Below are positions 1-8,241 of a stretch of DNA of 64,000 nucleotides, piece by piece. The notes beneath the pieces were generated by a model. That model was not told the origin of the DNA, did not search any database, and worked only from the letters and a program-made list of their open reading frames with translations. Source of the stretch: JAFDXJ01 sp039811225. Its GTDB lineage: Bacteria; Bacteroidota; Bacteroidia; Chitinophagales; Chitinophagaceae. Location: positions 154,928-218,927 of the forward strand of contig JBDHYG010000003.1 in NCBI GenBank assembly GCA_039811225.1, in the 5' to 3' direction. How positions within the stretch are numbered: position 1 is the stretch's first letter; every line of letters begins with the position of its first letter. Both the position numbers and the translations under genes were made by a program.

Positions 1-575
1 GCCCGGTGGATCTGCCTTTCCTGATGTCCGTGGAAGACGTGTTCTCCATCACGGGTCGTGGTACTGTGGCTACCGGCCGTATTGAACGTGGTGTGGTGAA
101 AGTAGGCGATGCTGTGGAAATCGTTGGTTTGATTGAAAAACCACTCAGCTCCGTAGTAACCGGTGTGGAAATGTTTAAAAAATTACTTGACCGCGGTGAA
201 GCAGGTGATAACGCCGGCTTACTCTTAAGGGGTATTGAGAAAAAAGATATCCGTCGCGGTATGGTAATCACTGCTCCAAAAAGCATTACACCACATACAG
301 AATTCAAATGTGAGGTGTATGTGTTAAGCAAAGATGAAGGTGGCCGTCACACGCCTTTCTTCAATAAATACCGTCCTCAATTCTATTTCCGTACCACAGA
401 CGTAACAGGAGAAGTAACCCTGCCGGAAGGTACTGAAATGGTAATGCCGGGCGATAATGTAAGCCTTACCGTAAAGCTTATTCAACCCATCGCGATGGAA
501 AAAGGTTTGAAATTCGCGATTCGGGAAGGTGGCCGTACCGTAGGTGCCGGACAGGTAACAGAAATCATAAAATAG
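1..575 (+). CDS. tuf: Elongation factor Tu, C-terminal part (truncated by window edge)
   Basis: The reading frame is open from the first bases and ends at a TAG at 573-575, so only about the last 190 residues are present and the true start lies upstream. EF-Tu is the GTPase that carries aminoacyl-tRNA to the ribosome. The visible part begins at the end of the GTPase domain (PVDLPFLMSVEDVFSI) and covers domains II and III, with the typical GRGTVATGRIERG and the ending GGRTVGAGQVTEI. A strong hairpin terminator follows at 637-676. The neighbours downstream are tRNA-Trp, secE and nusG, the usual bacterial order. Identification is very secure. Confidence 0.97.
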   Translation, partial: PVDLPFLMSVEDVFSITGRGTVATGRIERGVVKVGDAVEIVGLIEKPLSSVVTGVEMFKKLLDRGEAGDNAGLLLRGIEKKDIRRGMVITAPKSITPHTEFKCEVYVLSKDEGGRHTPFFNKYRPQFYFRTTDVTGEVTLPEGTEMVMPGDNVSLTVKLIQPIAMEKGLKFAIREGGRTVGAGQVTEIIK

Positions 576-592
576 GCAGCATAACAGTTGAT

Positions 593-626
593 TTGCTTTT
601 AGCAAAAGAAATAAAATGTATATTTG
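593..626 (+). promoter_or_regulatory. Candidate Bacteroidota promoter between tuf and tRNA-Trp
   Basis: TATATTTG at 619-626 matches the Bacteroidota -7 box TAnnTTTG exactly, and a TTG at 593-595 lies 23 bases upstream. A start site about 5-7 bases after the box would place the transcript start just before the hairpin at 637-676. The promoter would then read straight into that hairpin, which is odd. Motif evidence only. Confidence 0.4.
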
Positions 627-636
627 CCAAGCATGT

Positions 637-676
637 TAAAAGCTGTCAGCATAAGCTGATAGCTTTTAGCTTTTTT
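637..676 (+). terminator. Rho-independent terminator after tuf
   Basis: A 14-base stem (637-650 with 655-668, one G-T pair) closes on the tetraloop ATAA, and a run of six T follows at 671-676. It lies 62 bases after the tuf stop and 23 bases before tRNA-Trp. It may act as an attenuator if the promoter-like box at 619-626 is active. Confidence 0.75.
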
Positions 677-698
677 ACAACAGCTTTTGGAAGGTTTT

Positions 699-769
699 AC
701 GGGTATAGTTCAACGGCAGAATAGAGGTCTCCAAAACCTTCGATCTTGGTTCGAATCCAGGTACCCGTG
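699..769 (+). tRNA. trnW: tRNA-Trp (CCA anticodon)
   Basis: The cloverleaf can be folded by hand. The acceptor stem ACGGGTA (699-705) pairs with TACCCGT (762-768) and G769 is the discriminator base. The D stem is GTTC/GAAT. The anticodon stem GAGGT/ACCTT holds the loop CTCCAAA, giving anticodon CCA. The T arm contains TTCGAAT. The 3' CCA is not encoded. Its place between tuf and secE is the conserved bacterial position for trnW, and it is probably co-transcribed with secE and nusG. Confidence 0.96.
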
Positions 770-800
770 CTCAATTTAATCATGTCTTAAAAAAGATAGT

Positions 801-998
801 ATGAATAAAGTAATGAAATATGCCAAAGAAAGTTACCGGGAAATGGCGGAAAAAGTGACCTGGCCTACCTGGTCAGAATTACAACAATCCACCGCGATCG
901 TATTGATGGCAACTATTTTGATTACTGCTGCCGTAGCCGTGATGGACTTTGCCAGTAACCAAATCATGAAACTCATTTACTCATTCTTTAAGAGCTAA
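801..998 (+). CDS. secE: Preprotein translocase subunit SecE
   Basis: This 65-residue protein is the small SecE subunit of the SecYEG channel in the inner membrane, which stabilises SecY. It has the short single-span form common outside gammaproteobacteria: an amphipathic N-terminal part with the family motif EMAEKVTWPTWSEL (about residues 15-28), then one membrane segment (about 32-60). The gene follows tRNA-Trp and is separated from nusG by 2 bases, the standard secE-nusG pair. Length and motif are normal for the family. Confidence 0.96.
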   Translation: MNKVMKYAKESYREMAEKVTWPTWSELQQSTAIVLMATILITAAVAVMDFASNQIMKLIYSFFKS

Positions 999-1000
999 TC

Positions 1001-1585
1001 ATGGAAGAAGAAATCATAGAACAAAATGCCGATACCAAATGGTATGTGCTCCGGGTGGTGAGCGGAAAAGAACGCAAAGTAAAAGAATATCTCGATAAAG
1101 ATATTGCCCGCAGTGGCTGGACAGAAATCGTGAAACAGGTATTCCTGCCTATGGAAAAAGTGTATAAAGTCCAGAATGGGAAAAAAGTAATGCGGGAAAA
1201 AAATTATTTCCCCGGTTACGTTATGCTGGAAGTAGCCAATGGAAAACTGACCGATGACATTATCCTCCATATCAGCAATATCAGCAATGTGATGCATTTC
1301 CTCACTGATGGGAAAGGCTCTAAAGGAAACATCATATCCCTGCGCAAAGCGGAAGTGAATAAAATGTTGGGTAAAGTGGATGAAATGAATGATCAGGGTG
1401 GTTCCATGAATGAACCCTTTATCATCGGCGAAACGATTAAAATTATTGAAGGGCCCTTTAATGATTTTAATGGCACGATTGAAGAAGTAAACGAAGAAAA
1501 AAAGAAATTGAAAGTGAGCGTAAAAATCTTTGGCCGCTCCACACCGGTAGAACTCAACTATATGCAGGTGGAAAAAATTATTTAA
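1001..1585 (+). CDS. nusG: Transcription termination/antitermination protein NusG
   Basis: This is the housekeeping NusG (194 residues), which binds the RNA polymerase clamp and links transcription to Rho or the ribosome. The NGN domain begins at about residue 13 with KWYVLRVVSGKERKV and includes the conserved NYFPGYVMLE stretch. The C-terminal KOW domain carries GETIKIIEGPFNDFNGTIEEV (split here only for description; about residues 143-163). It follows secE by 2 bases. What is unusual is the downstream context: the ribosomal protein genes rplK, rplA, rplJ and rplL and then rpoBC, which normally follow nusG, are absent and a DUF4920 gene comes next. A second, specialised NusG-like protein is encoded at 8242-8751. 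Confidence 0.96.
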   Translation: MEEEIIEQNADTKWYVLRVVSGKERKVKEYLDKDIARSGWTEIVKQVFLPMEKVYKVQNGKKVMREKNYFPGYVMLEVANGKLTDDIILHISNISNVMHFLTDGKGSKGNIISLRKAEVNKMLGKVDEMNDQGGSMNEPFIIGETIKIIEGPFNDFNGTIEEVNEEKKKLKVSVKIFGRSTPVELNYMQVEKII

Positions 1586-1611
1586 TAAATACTTTCATTA
1601 AAAATTCCTTT

Positions 1612-2085
1612 ATGAAAAAGTTATCACTCTTCATGCTTTGTTGCCTTTTAGCCCTGGTGGGTATGGCACAGCCACCGAATGTACCCGCCGATCCCGGTGC
1701 CCATTTTGGCGCTTCCTTCGATGCCAAAAACCCCATAACGGTTGAACAAATGGCTACTGCTTTACAACAAAAAGCAGATAAGAAAATGGATGTTGTAGTG
1801 AAAGGCGTAGTGGTAGATGTCTGCACCCGCGAAGGTTGCTGGTTGCAGGTAAAAACACCCAATGGTAAAATGATGGTTAAAATGAAGGACCATGCTTTCC
1901 TCGTACCATTGGCCATAAATAACAAAGAAATTATTATCCATGGGGTAGCTGAACAAAAAATCACATCCGTGGAGATGCTGCGTCATTATGCTGAAGATGC
2001 CGGTAAATCTGCTGAAGAAATTCAAAAAATCACGGAACCCAAAACCGAGATCGTCATCAATGCAGATGGCATAGTGGTGATTTAA
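1612..2085 (+). CDS. DUF4920 domain-containing exported protein
   Basis: This 157-residue protein starts with a clear signal peptide (MKKLSLFMLCCLLALVGMAQ), so it is exported to the periplasm or membrane. The rest matches the DUF4920 family as I know it: a small OB-like domain with the CTREGCWLQV motif (about residues 68-77) that contains two cysteines, followed by KMMVKMKDHAF and a GVAEQ segment. The function of the family is not established; the two cysteines could bind metal or form a disulfide. It sits 26 bases after nusG on the same strand and ends before a strong terminator, so it may be read through from the secE-nusG transcript. Confidence 0.8.
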   Translation: MKKLSLFMLCCLLALVGMAQPPNVPADPGAHFGASFDAKNPITVEQMATALQQKADKKMDVVVKGVVVDVCTREGCWLQVKTPNGKMMVKMKDHAFLVPLAINNKEIIIHGVAEQKITSVEMLRHYAEDAGKSAEEIQKITEPKTEIVINADGIVVI

Positions 2086-2104
2086 TATAATATTTTACAT
2101 GAGC

Positions 2105-2138
2105 AACCTGCTTCTGAAAACTGGAAGCAGGTTTTTTT
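2105..2138 (+). terminator. Rho-independent terminator after the DUF4920 gene
   Basis: A perfect 10-base stem (2105-2114 with 2124-2133) is followed by a T run ending at 2138. The T run overlaps the stop codon of the convergent GH15 gene (2137-2139). The opposite strand has no T run after the hairpin, so it should act mainly on rightward transcription. Confidence 0.8.
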
Positions 2139-4527
2139 ATGCTTCAACCGAGATTTCAAAATTCTTTCCTTCCCATTTATTCGCATCTGTCCAGAAAAAG
2201 GTAAAACCAAAACTTTTATCCGTTTCCTGCAAATCAAAATCGGCATAATAAAAAGTCAGGCCAAGATCGCGGGTTTCAATATGTTTACTGGTAACCCAGT
2301 TATCAGTACTCCAATAAATTATTGCCGGGGCAAGTACTTCTATCCGGAGTTTTTTGGATGACCTGGTTTTACTGATCTGGTCATTGAAACGCCATTTTGC
2401 TACCCGGGCAAGCGTGTTATCTTCGAGGTAACGTTTCCGTGTATGTTCCGGCATATCAAAAATTTTTCCTGCTTTAATGGAACAGGCAAGTTTGATATAT
2501 TCGGCATGTGCCCATGTAAGCGGCATAGCAGAACCGGTATGCCGGCCAAAGAATAATTCTTTCGCCGGGATATCGGCAGCGTCCCAGATTTGCTCCGGCA
2601 GCATGTCATTATTGGAGAATGCTTCCATAGCTTTTAGTAATGCTGCCGCTTTTTCAAAATTACCCGCCGCCACTTCATAATGCCCTCTCTCCCCGGTTAG
2701 CAGTGGCCAGGCTCTTCCCCGGCCATTCCCATTGCAGGGAAAATCATTTCCCTGTTCATCTTCTCCATAACCATCCTGGTTATAGCGATGCCAACAGGGC
2801 CCTTCAGGTGTATCCAGTTTTAATAACTGATCAATCACTTTAATGGTATTCAAAATCTTCGGATCATCGGGGCGGCGCAAACCAAACCGTACCAGGGCCA
2901 ATGCATCTGTACTGATTAATGCTGTTACGGGCAAAACCCCATTATCTTCCCGGTGGTTTTTTAAAACAATGGTTTTATCGTTTAATTTGTCAGCTGGTAT
3001 ATTTTCCGGGTTGATGCGTATATAATATCCGGGCACGCCTATTTTTTTGGCCACATCCGTATCTGTTACATACGTCCATTCTTCAATGCGTTCATTCCAG
3101 TCATCTGCGGTTTCCCGGCAATAGGCCGCAATTTCTTTTTCACCTAATTGATCGGCTAAATTAGCTGCTGCCAGTAAGCCGGCAATTTGAGTAGCAATTG
3201 TGAACGGGGAATAACCGGCTTCTTCTTCCCAACGGTCCTGCTCCGTAGCCGGCCCGTTTTTTATAATAAAATCAATGGCTTTTTTGATGTGCGACCAATA
3301 GCGCTTTAACCTTTTATGCTCCAAATGCAACAGCTCATGACAGGTATCTACCAATAATACAGGTAAGGCAACCTGGTCCATCTGGATGGCTTGCCAATAA
3401 GGGGTTCCATCAAGCCACATATTTTGATGCCAACTACCATCCGGTTTTTGCGTGGTCATTAGATAATTAATGATTTCGATGGCATCGGCTTCTGCATGCA
3501 AGGCAAGAAAACCACCGGCTGATTCTACCAGGTCGCGGGGCCACACGAGGTGATACCCGCCCAGGTCATCATCACCCTTTGATTGTCCCCAGGGAATAGA
3601 CATACTGGCTACTATGCCTCCGGAAAAACTTTTAGCAGTATTAATTTTTAATACCGTGGCACTGGCCCTGAATTTATTACCTGAAGCCAGTTTCCGCAGT
3701 TTCATATTTGCCAGTGACCGGTGCCAGGTCAGCCATTCGTCTATATATTTTTTTTGAATAGCTTCATAACCATCCAGCAGGCTTGCCCGAGCATGATGGG
3801 CCGCTTCAGAAGGGCTGCTGCCAAAACCAATGGCAATGGTGAATTCATTGGATTGGCTGAGATCGATTTCCCCGGTTAGGGCAATATTTCCATTTTCCGC
3901 CAGGGTGTATTCCCATTGCATTTCTTTGTGTTGATACAAATCCTGGTAGCCATCCGAAGTCCCCACAAAACCAACCGACATTTTTTTCCAACCCGTTGAG
4001 CAAAGCATGGCGAGGCAGGTATCTTCGCGCTCGGCAAATAAGGTGGGAACGCCTTTGTAATTACCCACACGGCCGGTATTATCACTTCCCCGGTTTTTCA
4101 GGTGTGGCGCCAGTAAAGCATATAAGCGAAAGGCGCCTTTGAATTTTGTGGCAGGCTTGAAAATAACTTTTTGCAATACCGTATCACGTATCGTATCCGC
4201 AACAATAAATTTTTCGATTACAAAATTTTTGCTTTTGCAGGTATTGATAATATGATAGGCCGGAATCCCTTCCCGCATCATTTTGGTTTTGGTATTGGTC
4301 GCTCTTTTTTCTTCGGAGAAAAAATCTTGTCCATCGGAAATTAATAATTCCATATCCCGGATACAGGCCATGTCTTCCCGGGGAAAATAAATCTCATTTA
4401 ATATACCATGGCTGATGGTAAAAATAACTTCTGATCCTGCATTGATGGCTTTGCCAATTCCTGTTTTTGCGCTGGAAGTCCACTTAGGAGGAATACCTGG
4501 AGCACCCGGCGCTATTTTTTCTTGCAT
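2137..4527 (-). CDS. Glycoside hydrolase family 15 glucoamylase/glucodextranase-like
   Basis: This 796-residue enzyme is of the GH15 type, which releases glucose from the non-reducing ends of alpha-glucans by inversion. An N-terminal beta-sandwich of the glucodextranase-N type (about residues 10-260) precedes the (alpha/alpha)6 barrel. Barrel motifs are HLVWPRDL near residue 326, WEEEAGYSP near 431 (likely general acid Glu), LLTGERGHYEVA near 620 and LPEQIW near 644 (likely general base Glu). A C-terminal beta-domain follows. No signal peptide is visible, so it is probably cytoplasmic and may act on glycogen or maltodextrins. It stands alone on the reverse strand, convergent with the DUF4920 gene. 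Confidence 0.88.
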   Translation of the reverse strand: MQEKIAPGAPGIPPKWTSSAKTGIGKAINAGSEVIFTISHGILNEIYFPREDMACIRDMELLISDGQDFFSEEKRATNTKTKMMREGIPAYHIINTCKSKNFVIEKFIVADTIRDTVLQKVIFKPATKFKGAFRLYALLAPHLKNRGSDNTGRVGNYKGVPTLFAEREDTCLAMLCSTGWKKMSVGFVGTSDGYQDLYQHKEMQWEYTLAENGNIALTGEIDLSQSNEFTIAIGFGSSPSEAAHHARASLLDGYEAIQKKYIDEWLTWHRSLANMKLRKLASGNKFRASATVLKINTAKSFSGGIVASMSIPWGQSKGDDDLGGYHLVWPRDLVESAGGFLALHAEADAIEIINYLMTTQKPDGSWHQNMWLDGTPYWQAIQMDQVALPVLLVDTCHELLHLEHKRLKRYWSHIKKAIDFIIKNGPATEQDRWEEEAGYSPFTIATQIAGLLAAANLADQLGEKEIAAYCRETADDWNERIEEWTYVTDTDVAKKIGVPGYYIRINPENIPADKLNDKTIVLKNHREDNGVLPVTALISTDALALVRFGLRRPDDPKILNTIKVIDQLLKLDTPEGPCWHRYNQDGYGEDEQGNDFPCNGNGRGRAWPLLTGERGHYEVAAGNFEKAAALLKAMEAFSNNDMLPEQIWDAADIPAKELFFGRHTGSAMPLTWAHAEYIKLACSIKAGKIFDMPEHTRKRYLEDNTLARVAKWRFNDQISKTRSSKKLRIEVLAPAIIYWSTDNWVTSKHIETRDLGLTFYYADFDLQETDKSFGFTFFWTDANKWEGKNFEISVEA

Positions 4528-4680
4528 AGTATAACTTTTTCCAATTCGCTTAAAGCTATTTCATTGCCATGAATTTTTGCCTGAAATAAAAGTTAATACC
4601 TGTATTTTCATTTTATTACTGTGGGCATCATCGTTTCTGTTGTAAGAATTGTAGGAAATAATTTTACCGGCATGCCATTC

Positions 4681-4704
4681 GTAATGTTCTAAACATTACT
4701 TTTG
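4681..4704 (+). promoter_or_regulatory. Palindrome and -7 box upstream of tRNA-Pro
   Basis: TACTTTTG (4697-4704) matches TAnnTTTG and lies 13 bases before tRNA-Pro. It overlaps the right arm of a perfect 8-base inverted repeat (4681-4688 and 4692-4699, 3-base spacer). No convincing -33 TTG was seen. The repeat could be an operator or chance. Confidence 0.4.
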
Positions 4705-4717
4705 CAACCCTGTATTC

Positions 4718-4791
4718 CGGGAAGTAGCGCAGGCCGGTAGCGCACCTGGTTTGGGACCAGGGGGTCGCAGGTTCGAATCCTGTCTTCCCGA
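4718..4791 (+). tRNA. trnP: tRNA-Pro (TGG anticodon)
   Basis: The acceptor stem CGGGAAG (4718-4724) pairs with CTTCCCG (4784-4790), with A4791 as discriminator base. The anticodon stem CCTGG/CCAGG encloses the loop TTTGGGA, giving anticodon TGG, and the T loop is TTCGAAT. The 3' CCA is not encoded. It lies between the reverse-strand GH15 gene and the start of the polysaccharide locus and has its own terminator. Confidence 0.96.
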
Positions 4792-4792
4792 C

Positions 4793-4830
4793 AAGAGCAA
4801 AGATCATAGTGACTTTGCTCTTTTTTTTAC
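4793..4830 (+). terminator. Rho-independent terminator after tRNA-Pro
   Basis: AAGAGCAAAG (4793-4802) is repeated inverted at 4813-4822 with a 10-base loop and runs into a T tract to 4828. It begins 2 bases after the tRNA and separates it from the polysaccharide operon. Confidence 0.88.
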
Positions 4831-5024
4831 TTGTTTTTATACCTATCCGGCATTGTATTTCTTACAATGAAAAATCGTATCTCCTTCGAAAAGAAATCAA
4901 CCGGTATGAGTAAAAAACATATTTGAATGCTTTCGGAAAAAATGCTTTTTTCCTATATCAATTTATTATGTATTTTCAACCCTTCAATGATGCATTTGTA
5001 TCAGAGAAGGATCAAATTTTCATA

Positions 5025-5789
5025 ATGAAATTTGGAAAACTTGTCAGCTTAACCCGGCTACTACTTATTTATTTTACCCTCTGCCTGGTTGCAGTAGGTT
5101 GCATAGAAACAAAAAATGTAACATACTTCAACAACCTGCCCGATTCCGTATCTGTGGCTTTACAGGCATTGGAAATTCCCCATCCGGTTGTGAAAGTCAA
5201 TGATCAACTGGTTATCCAGGTTGGAGGAGAAAATGAAAAGACAGTAGCTTATATCAATCAGTATTATGGCAGCCCGGGTGGCCTGAATGCCACGGTGGAT
5301 ATTGATGGCAATATCAATTTGCCCCGTATTGGAAAAATCCATATTGCCGGCCTGTCGCAGGATGCAGCACGTGATACCATCACACAGGCTTATAAAGAAT
5401 ATTTACTGAACCCGATTGTTTCTATAAAGTTTAGCGATTTTCGTTTTGCTGTCCTCGGCGAAATAAAGGCGCCGGGTTATTTCACAATGCCCAAAGAAAC
5501 TGTCAACCTGTTGGAAGCAATTGCTATGGCAGGTGATATGACCACTTATGCCCGGAGAGACCAGGTTAAATTATTACGCACTGAAGGAGGTACCCGGCAT
5601 ATCTATACGATCAATTTCCTGGACAGCAGTATGTTGAATTCCCCGTTTTTTTATTTGCATAAAGACGATATCATCTATGTGGAGCCCTTGCAGACCAAAC
5701 AAAATACTGAAAATTTTACCCGCATCTTCCCGGTCATTTCTTCCGTGTTGAGCGTGATAACGATCGTTTTTCTTTTAATTAAAAAATAA
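5025..5789 (+). CDS. wza: Wza-like outer-membrane polysaccharide export lipoprotein
   Basis: This 254-residue protein is a Wza/BexD-type export protein that forms the outer-membrane channel for capsule or exopolysaccharide. I chose the ATG at 5025 because it gives a good lipoprotein signal peptide with lipobox LVAVGC and Cys26; the frame is open back to an ATG at 4923, but that start would bury the signal. The polysaccharide-export domain (about residues 45-140) and an SLBB-like domain with FAVLGEIKAPGYF follow. A C-terminal membrane segment (about 232-252) ends in KK, as in many Bacteroidota versions. It is the first gene of the locus and stops 2 bases before wzc. A weak -7-like box (CATATTTG, 4918-4925) lies about 100 bases upstream. 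Confidence 0.9.
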   Translation: MKFGKLVSLTRLLLIYFTLCLVAVGCIETKNVTYFNNLPDSVSVALQALEIPHPVVKVNDQLVIQVGGENEKTVAYINQYYGSPGGLNATVDIDGNINLPRIGKIHIAGLSQDAARDTITQAYKEYLLNPIVSIKFSDFRFAVLGEIKAPGYFTMPKETVNLLEAIAMAGDMTTYARRDQVKLLRTEGGTRHIYTINFLDSSMLNSPFFYLHKDDIIYVEPLQTKQNTENFTRIFPVISSVLSVITIVFLLIKK

Positions 5790-5791
5790 GG

Positions 5792-8173
5792 ATGAGTTAT
5801 CCAACAACCGATATTGAAAGCGTAGAACCTGAAAAAAATTCGGCAAAGGAATTTGATATAAAAAAGTTTCTCTTCCGGATGTTGTATTTCTCCCCCTGGA
5901 TTGTATTGTCGCTGATTATTTCTTTTACCATCATCACGCTTTACTTGCGGTACACTCCGAAATTGCATAAAGTATCTGCGTACGTATTGATCAAAGATGA
6001 TGAGGAATCCTCCCCGGATTATAATGTCCTGCGTGAATTAGGGGTGATGCCCGGTAGCAAAGAAGTGCAGAACCAGATTGATATCATGCAATCACTGAGT
6101 ATCATCTCCGGTATTGTGGATTCATTAAATCTTCAAATCAAATTATTAACCAATGCCCGCATTTCCGCCACGCCATTGTATGGCAAGCACCGGCCATTTT
6201 CTGTTGAAGTCATACAAATTGATTCTTTGCCTATCACAACCGGCTTTTACAATGTAGAGATTAATGGCAGCTCATTTACCCTGGGGCAGGGCAATCAAAA
6301 AATGGTACATCGTTTTGGTGATACATTTCAACTGGGCACTTATCATTTAGTATTTAAAAGAAATGCAGCTGAAAAAGCCGACCCGGATGGTTACACCTTA
6401 TCCCTGCAAAAAAAAGAAGATGTAGCGGCAGCCTTGCGTAATGCCATCGTGGTAGTAAAAATGCATGAGATGGGCGGCATCGTGGAAATTTCCATGCTGG
6501 ACCAGGTACCTGAGCGCGCCAAGGATATTATCAATGAATTAATAGAAGCTTATAATACGGCTGGAGTTACGGATAAAAATGTGGTCGGTAAAAAGACCAG
6601 TTCCTTCTTGAATGACCGGGTGGATTCCGTATCACGGGAATTGGATTCACTGGAGATAACGGCAGAAGCTTACAAAAAGAAAAATAATATTTCGGATGTG
6701 AGTGCGGCAGGCAATGCTTACCTGAGCCGTTCTGAAGATTATGATAAACAGCGGGTGGAAGTAAGCGGTCAACTGGAAATTTTAAATGAACTGGAAAAAT
6801 ATATACGCCGGGCAAAAAGTAATACAGATATTATCCCGGCAAATAATGGCTTGCAGGAACCTACACTGGGTGCGATGATTGGCCAATACAATACAGCTGT
6901 ACTGGATTACCAACAGCAACAAAAAATTTCCACTGAAAAAGACCCGATCCTCGGCCGTTCCCGGAATGACCTGAACCAATTGAAAGAAAATATTTTAAAA
7001 AATATTCAAAATACCCGCACCGGCCTGCAAACACAATTGGATCAATCCAGTTCATTGAATGCAGATTTCCGGGCGTTATTATTATCCCTGCCTGAAAAAG
7101 AAAGGCAACTCCTGAAATTGCAACGACAAATAGAAATCAAAGAAAAGTTATATCTCTACCTGTTGCAGAAAAAAGAAGAGACAGAAATTTCCCTGGTTTC
7201 CAATATCAATAACAGCCGGGTAGTGGACAGCGCGTATGACCAGGGGATCGTATCACCCAAAGAAGCACAGGCTAAATATTTTGCTTTCTTCCTTGGCTTG
7301 TTGGTACCCATCGTGATCCTGTTACTGAAAGATTTCTTTTATAATAAAATCAGTGAGCGCAGCGAGATTGAGCGGAATACACAGGCACCCATTCTGGGAG
7401 AAATATCTTATACCAAAAAACTTTCCAATGTATTGATCCCTTACCGGAGCCGGTCCATCGTGGCAGAACAGTTGCGCCTGGTACGTGCCAACCTGCAATA
7501 TTTTTCGAAGAACAATAACAACCAAACTATTTTGGTTACGTCATTCATCAGCGGGGAAGGGAAAAGTTTTACGGCCATCAACCTGGCAAATAGCCTGGCA
7601 GCCACACAGGCAAAAGTTTTATTGATAGATATTGATTTGCGAAAACCAAAAGTGGATGAATACCTGGGTATAGAAGCAAAAATGGGGTTGACGGATTATA
7701 TCATTAAAAAAATCCCGGTAAGCGATATCATCACACCCTTTAAAGGCGATACAAATTTTGATGTAATCACTTCAGGAGCAGTTCCACCGAATCCGACTGA
7801 ATTATTGATGCGCCCGGAATTGAATGATTTGTTTGCGTATGTAAAGGAACATTATGATTATGTGATTATTGATTCCTCGCCGGTAGGCTTGGTGGCGGAT
7901 GGTTTTGTAACCAACCATTTTGCCGATATCACCTTATTCATTTTGCGGTATGAGTATTCGTTCCTGAATACTATCGAGTATATTGAAAAAATGCGTGTCG
8001 AAAATAAATTAGTCAATATTTCTATCATTATGAACGGGATTAAAGAATCATCCCGCCTGCATTATGAAGGGTATGGCTATGGCTATGGGTATCATTTCGG
8101 AACCGGTTATTACCACGATGAACGAAAGCGGAAGGGCTTGTTGATGCGCTGGTTACGGGGAAAATGGAAATAA
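5792..8173 (+). CDS. wzc: Wzc-like polysaccharide co-polymerase and tyrosine autokinase
   Basis: This 793-residue inner-membrane protein joins a Wzz-type chain-length domain to a cytoplasmic BY-kinase. The first membrane segment is at about residues 30-50, the long periplasmic part includes predicted coiled coil (about 265-440), and a second segment lies at about 493-513. The kinase has Walker A (SGEGKS, about 586), Walker A' (LLIDIDLRKP, about 609) and Walker B (YVIIDSSP, about 689). It ends in a tyrosine-rich tail (YEGYGYGYGYHFGTGYY, about 757-773), the usual autophosphorylation cluster. It would work with Wza, and its partner phosphatase is probably the PHP protein at 54293-55033. It sits in the operon directly after wza. 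Confidence 0.93.
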   Translation: MSYPTTDIESVEPEKNSAKEFDIKKFLFRMLYFSPWIVLSLIISFTIITLYLRYTPKLHKVSAYVLIKDDEESSPDYNVLRELGVMPGSKEVQNQIDIMQSLSIISGIVDSLNLQIKLLTNARISATPLYGKHRPFSVEVIQIDSLPITTGFYNVEINGSSFTLGQGNQKMVHRFGDTFQLGTYHLVFKRNAAEKADPDGYTLSLQKKEDVAAALRNAIVVVKMHEMGGIVEISMLDQVPERAKDIINELIEAYNTAGVTDKNVVGKKTSSFLNDRVDSVSRELDSLEITAEAYKKKNNISDVSAAGNAYLSRSEDYDKQRVEVSGQLEILNELEKYIRRAKSNTDIIPANNGLQEPTLGAMIGQYNTAVLDYQQQQKISTEKDPILGRSRNDLNQLKENILKNIQNTRTGLQTQLDQSSSLNADFRALLLSLPEKERQLLKLQRQIEIKEKLYLYLLQKKEETEISLVSNINNSRVVDSAYDQGIVSPKEAQAKYFAFFLGLLVPIVILLLKDFFYNKISERSEIERNTQAPILGEISYTKKLSNVLIPYRSRSIVAEQLRLVRANLQYFSKNNNNQTILVTSFISGEGKSFTAINLANSLAATQAKVLLIDIDLRKPKVDEYLGIEAKMGLTDYIIKKIPVSDIITPFKGDTNFDVITSGAVPPNPTELLMRPELNDLFAYVKEHYDYVIIDSSPVGLVADGFVTNHFADITLFILRYEYSFLNTIEYIEKMRVENKLVNISIIMNGIKESSRLHYEGYGYGYGYHFGTGYYHDERKRKGLLMRWLRGKWK

Positions 8174-8241
8174 ACAATAGTAATTCATTTCCCTGGTTTT
8201 TAAAACTTACCTGTGAGTGAGCAGGCGAAGCTTTGAAATTT

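Noticed and set aside
4923..5024. Longer start for the Wza-like protein
   Set aside because: It would put 34 residues ahead of a good lipoprotein signal peptide with lipobox.
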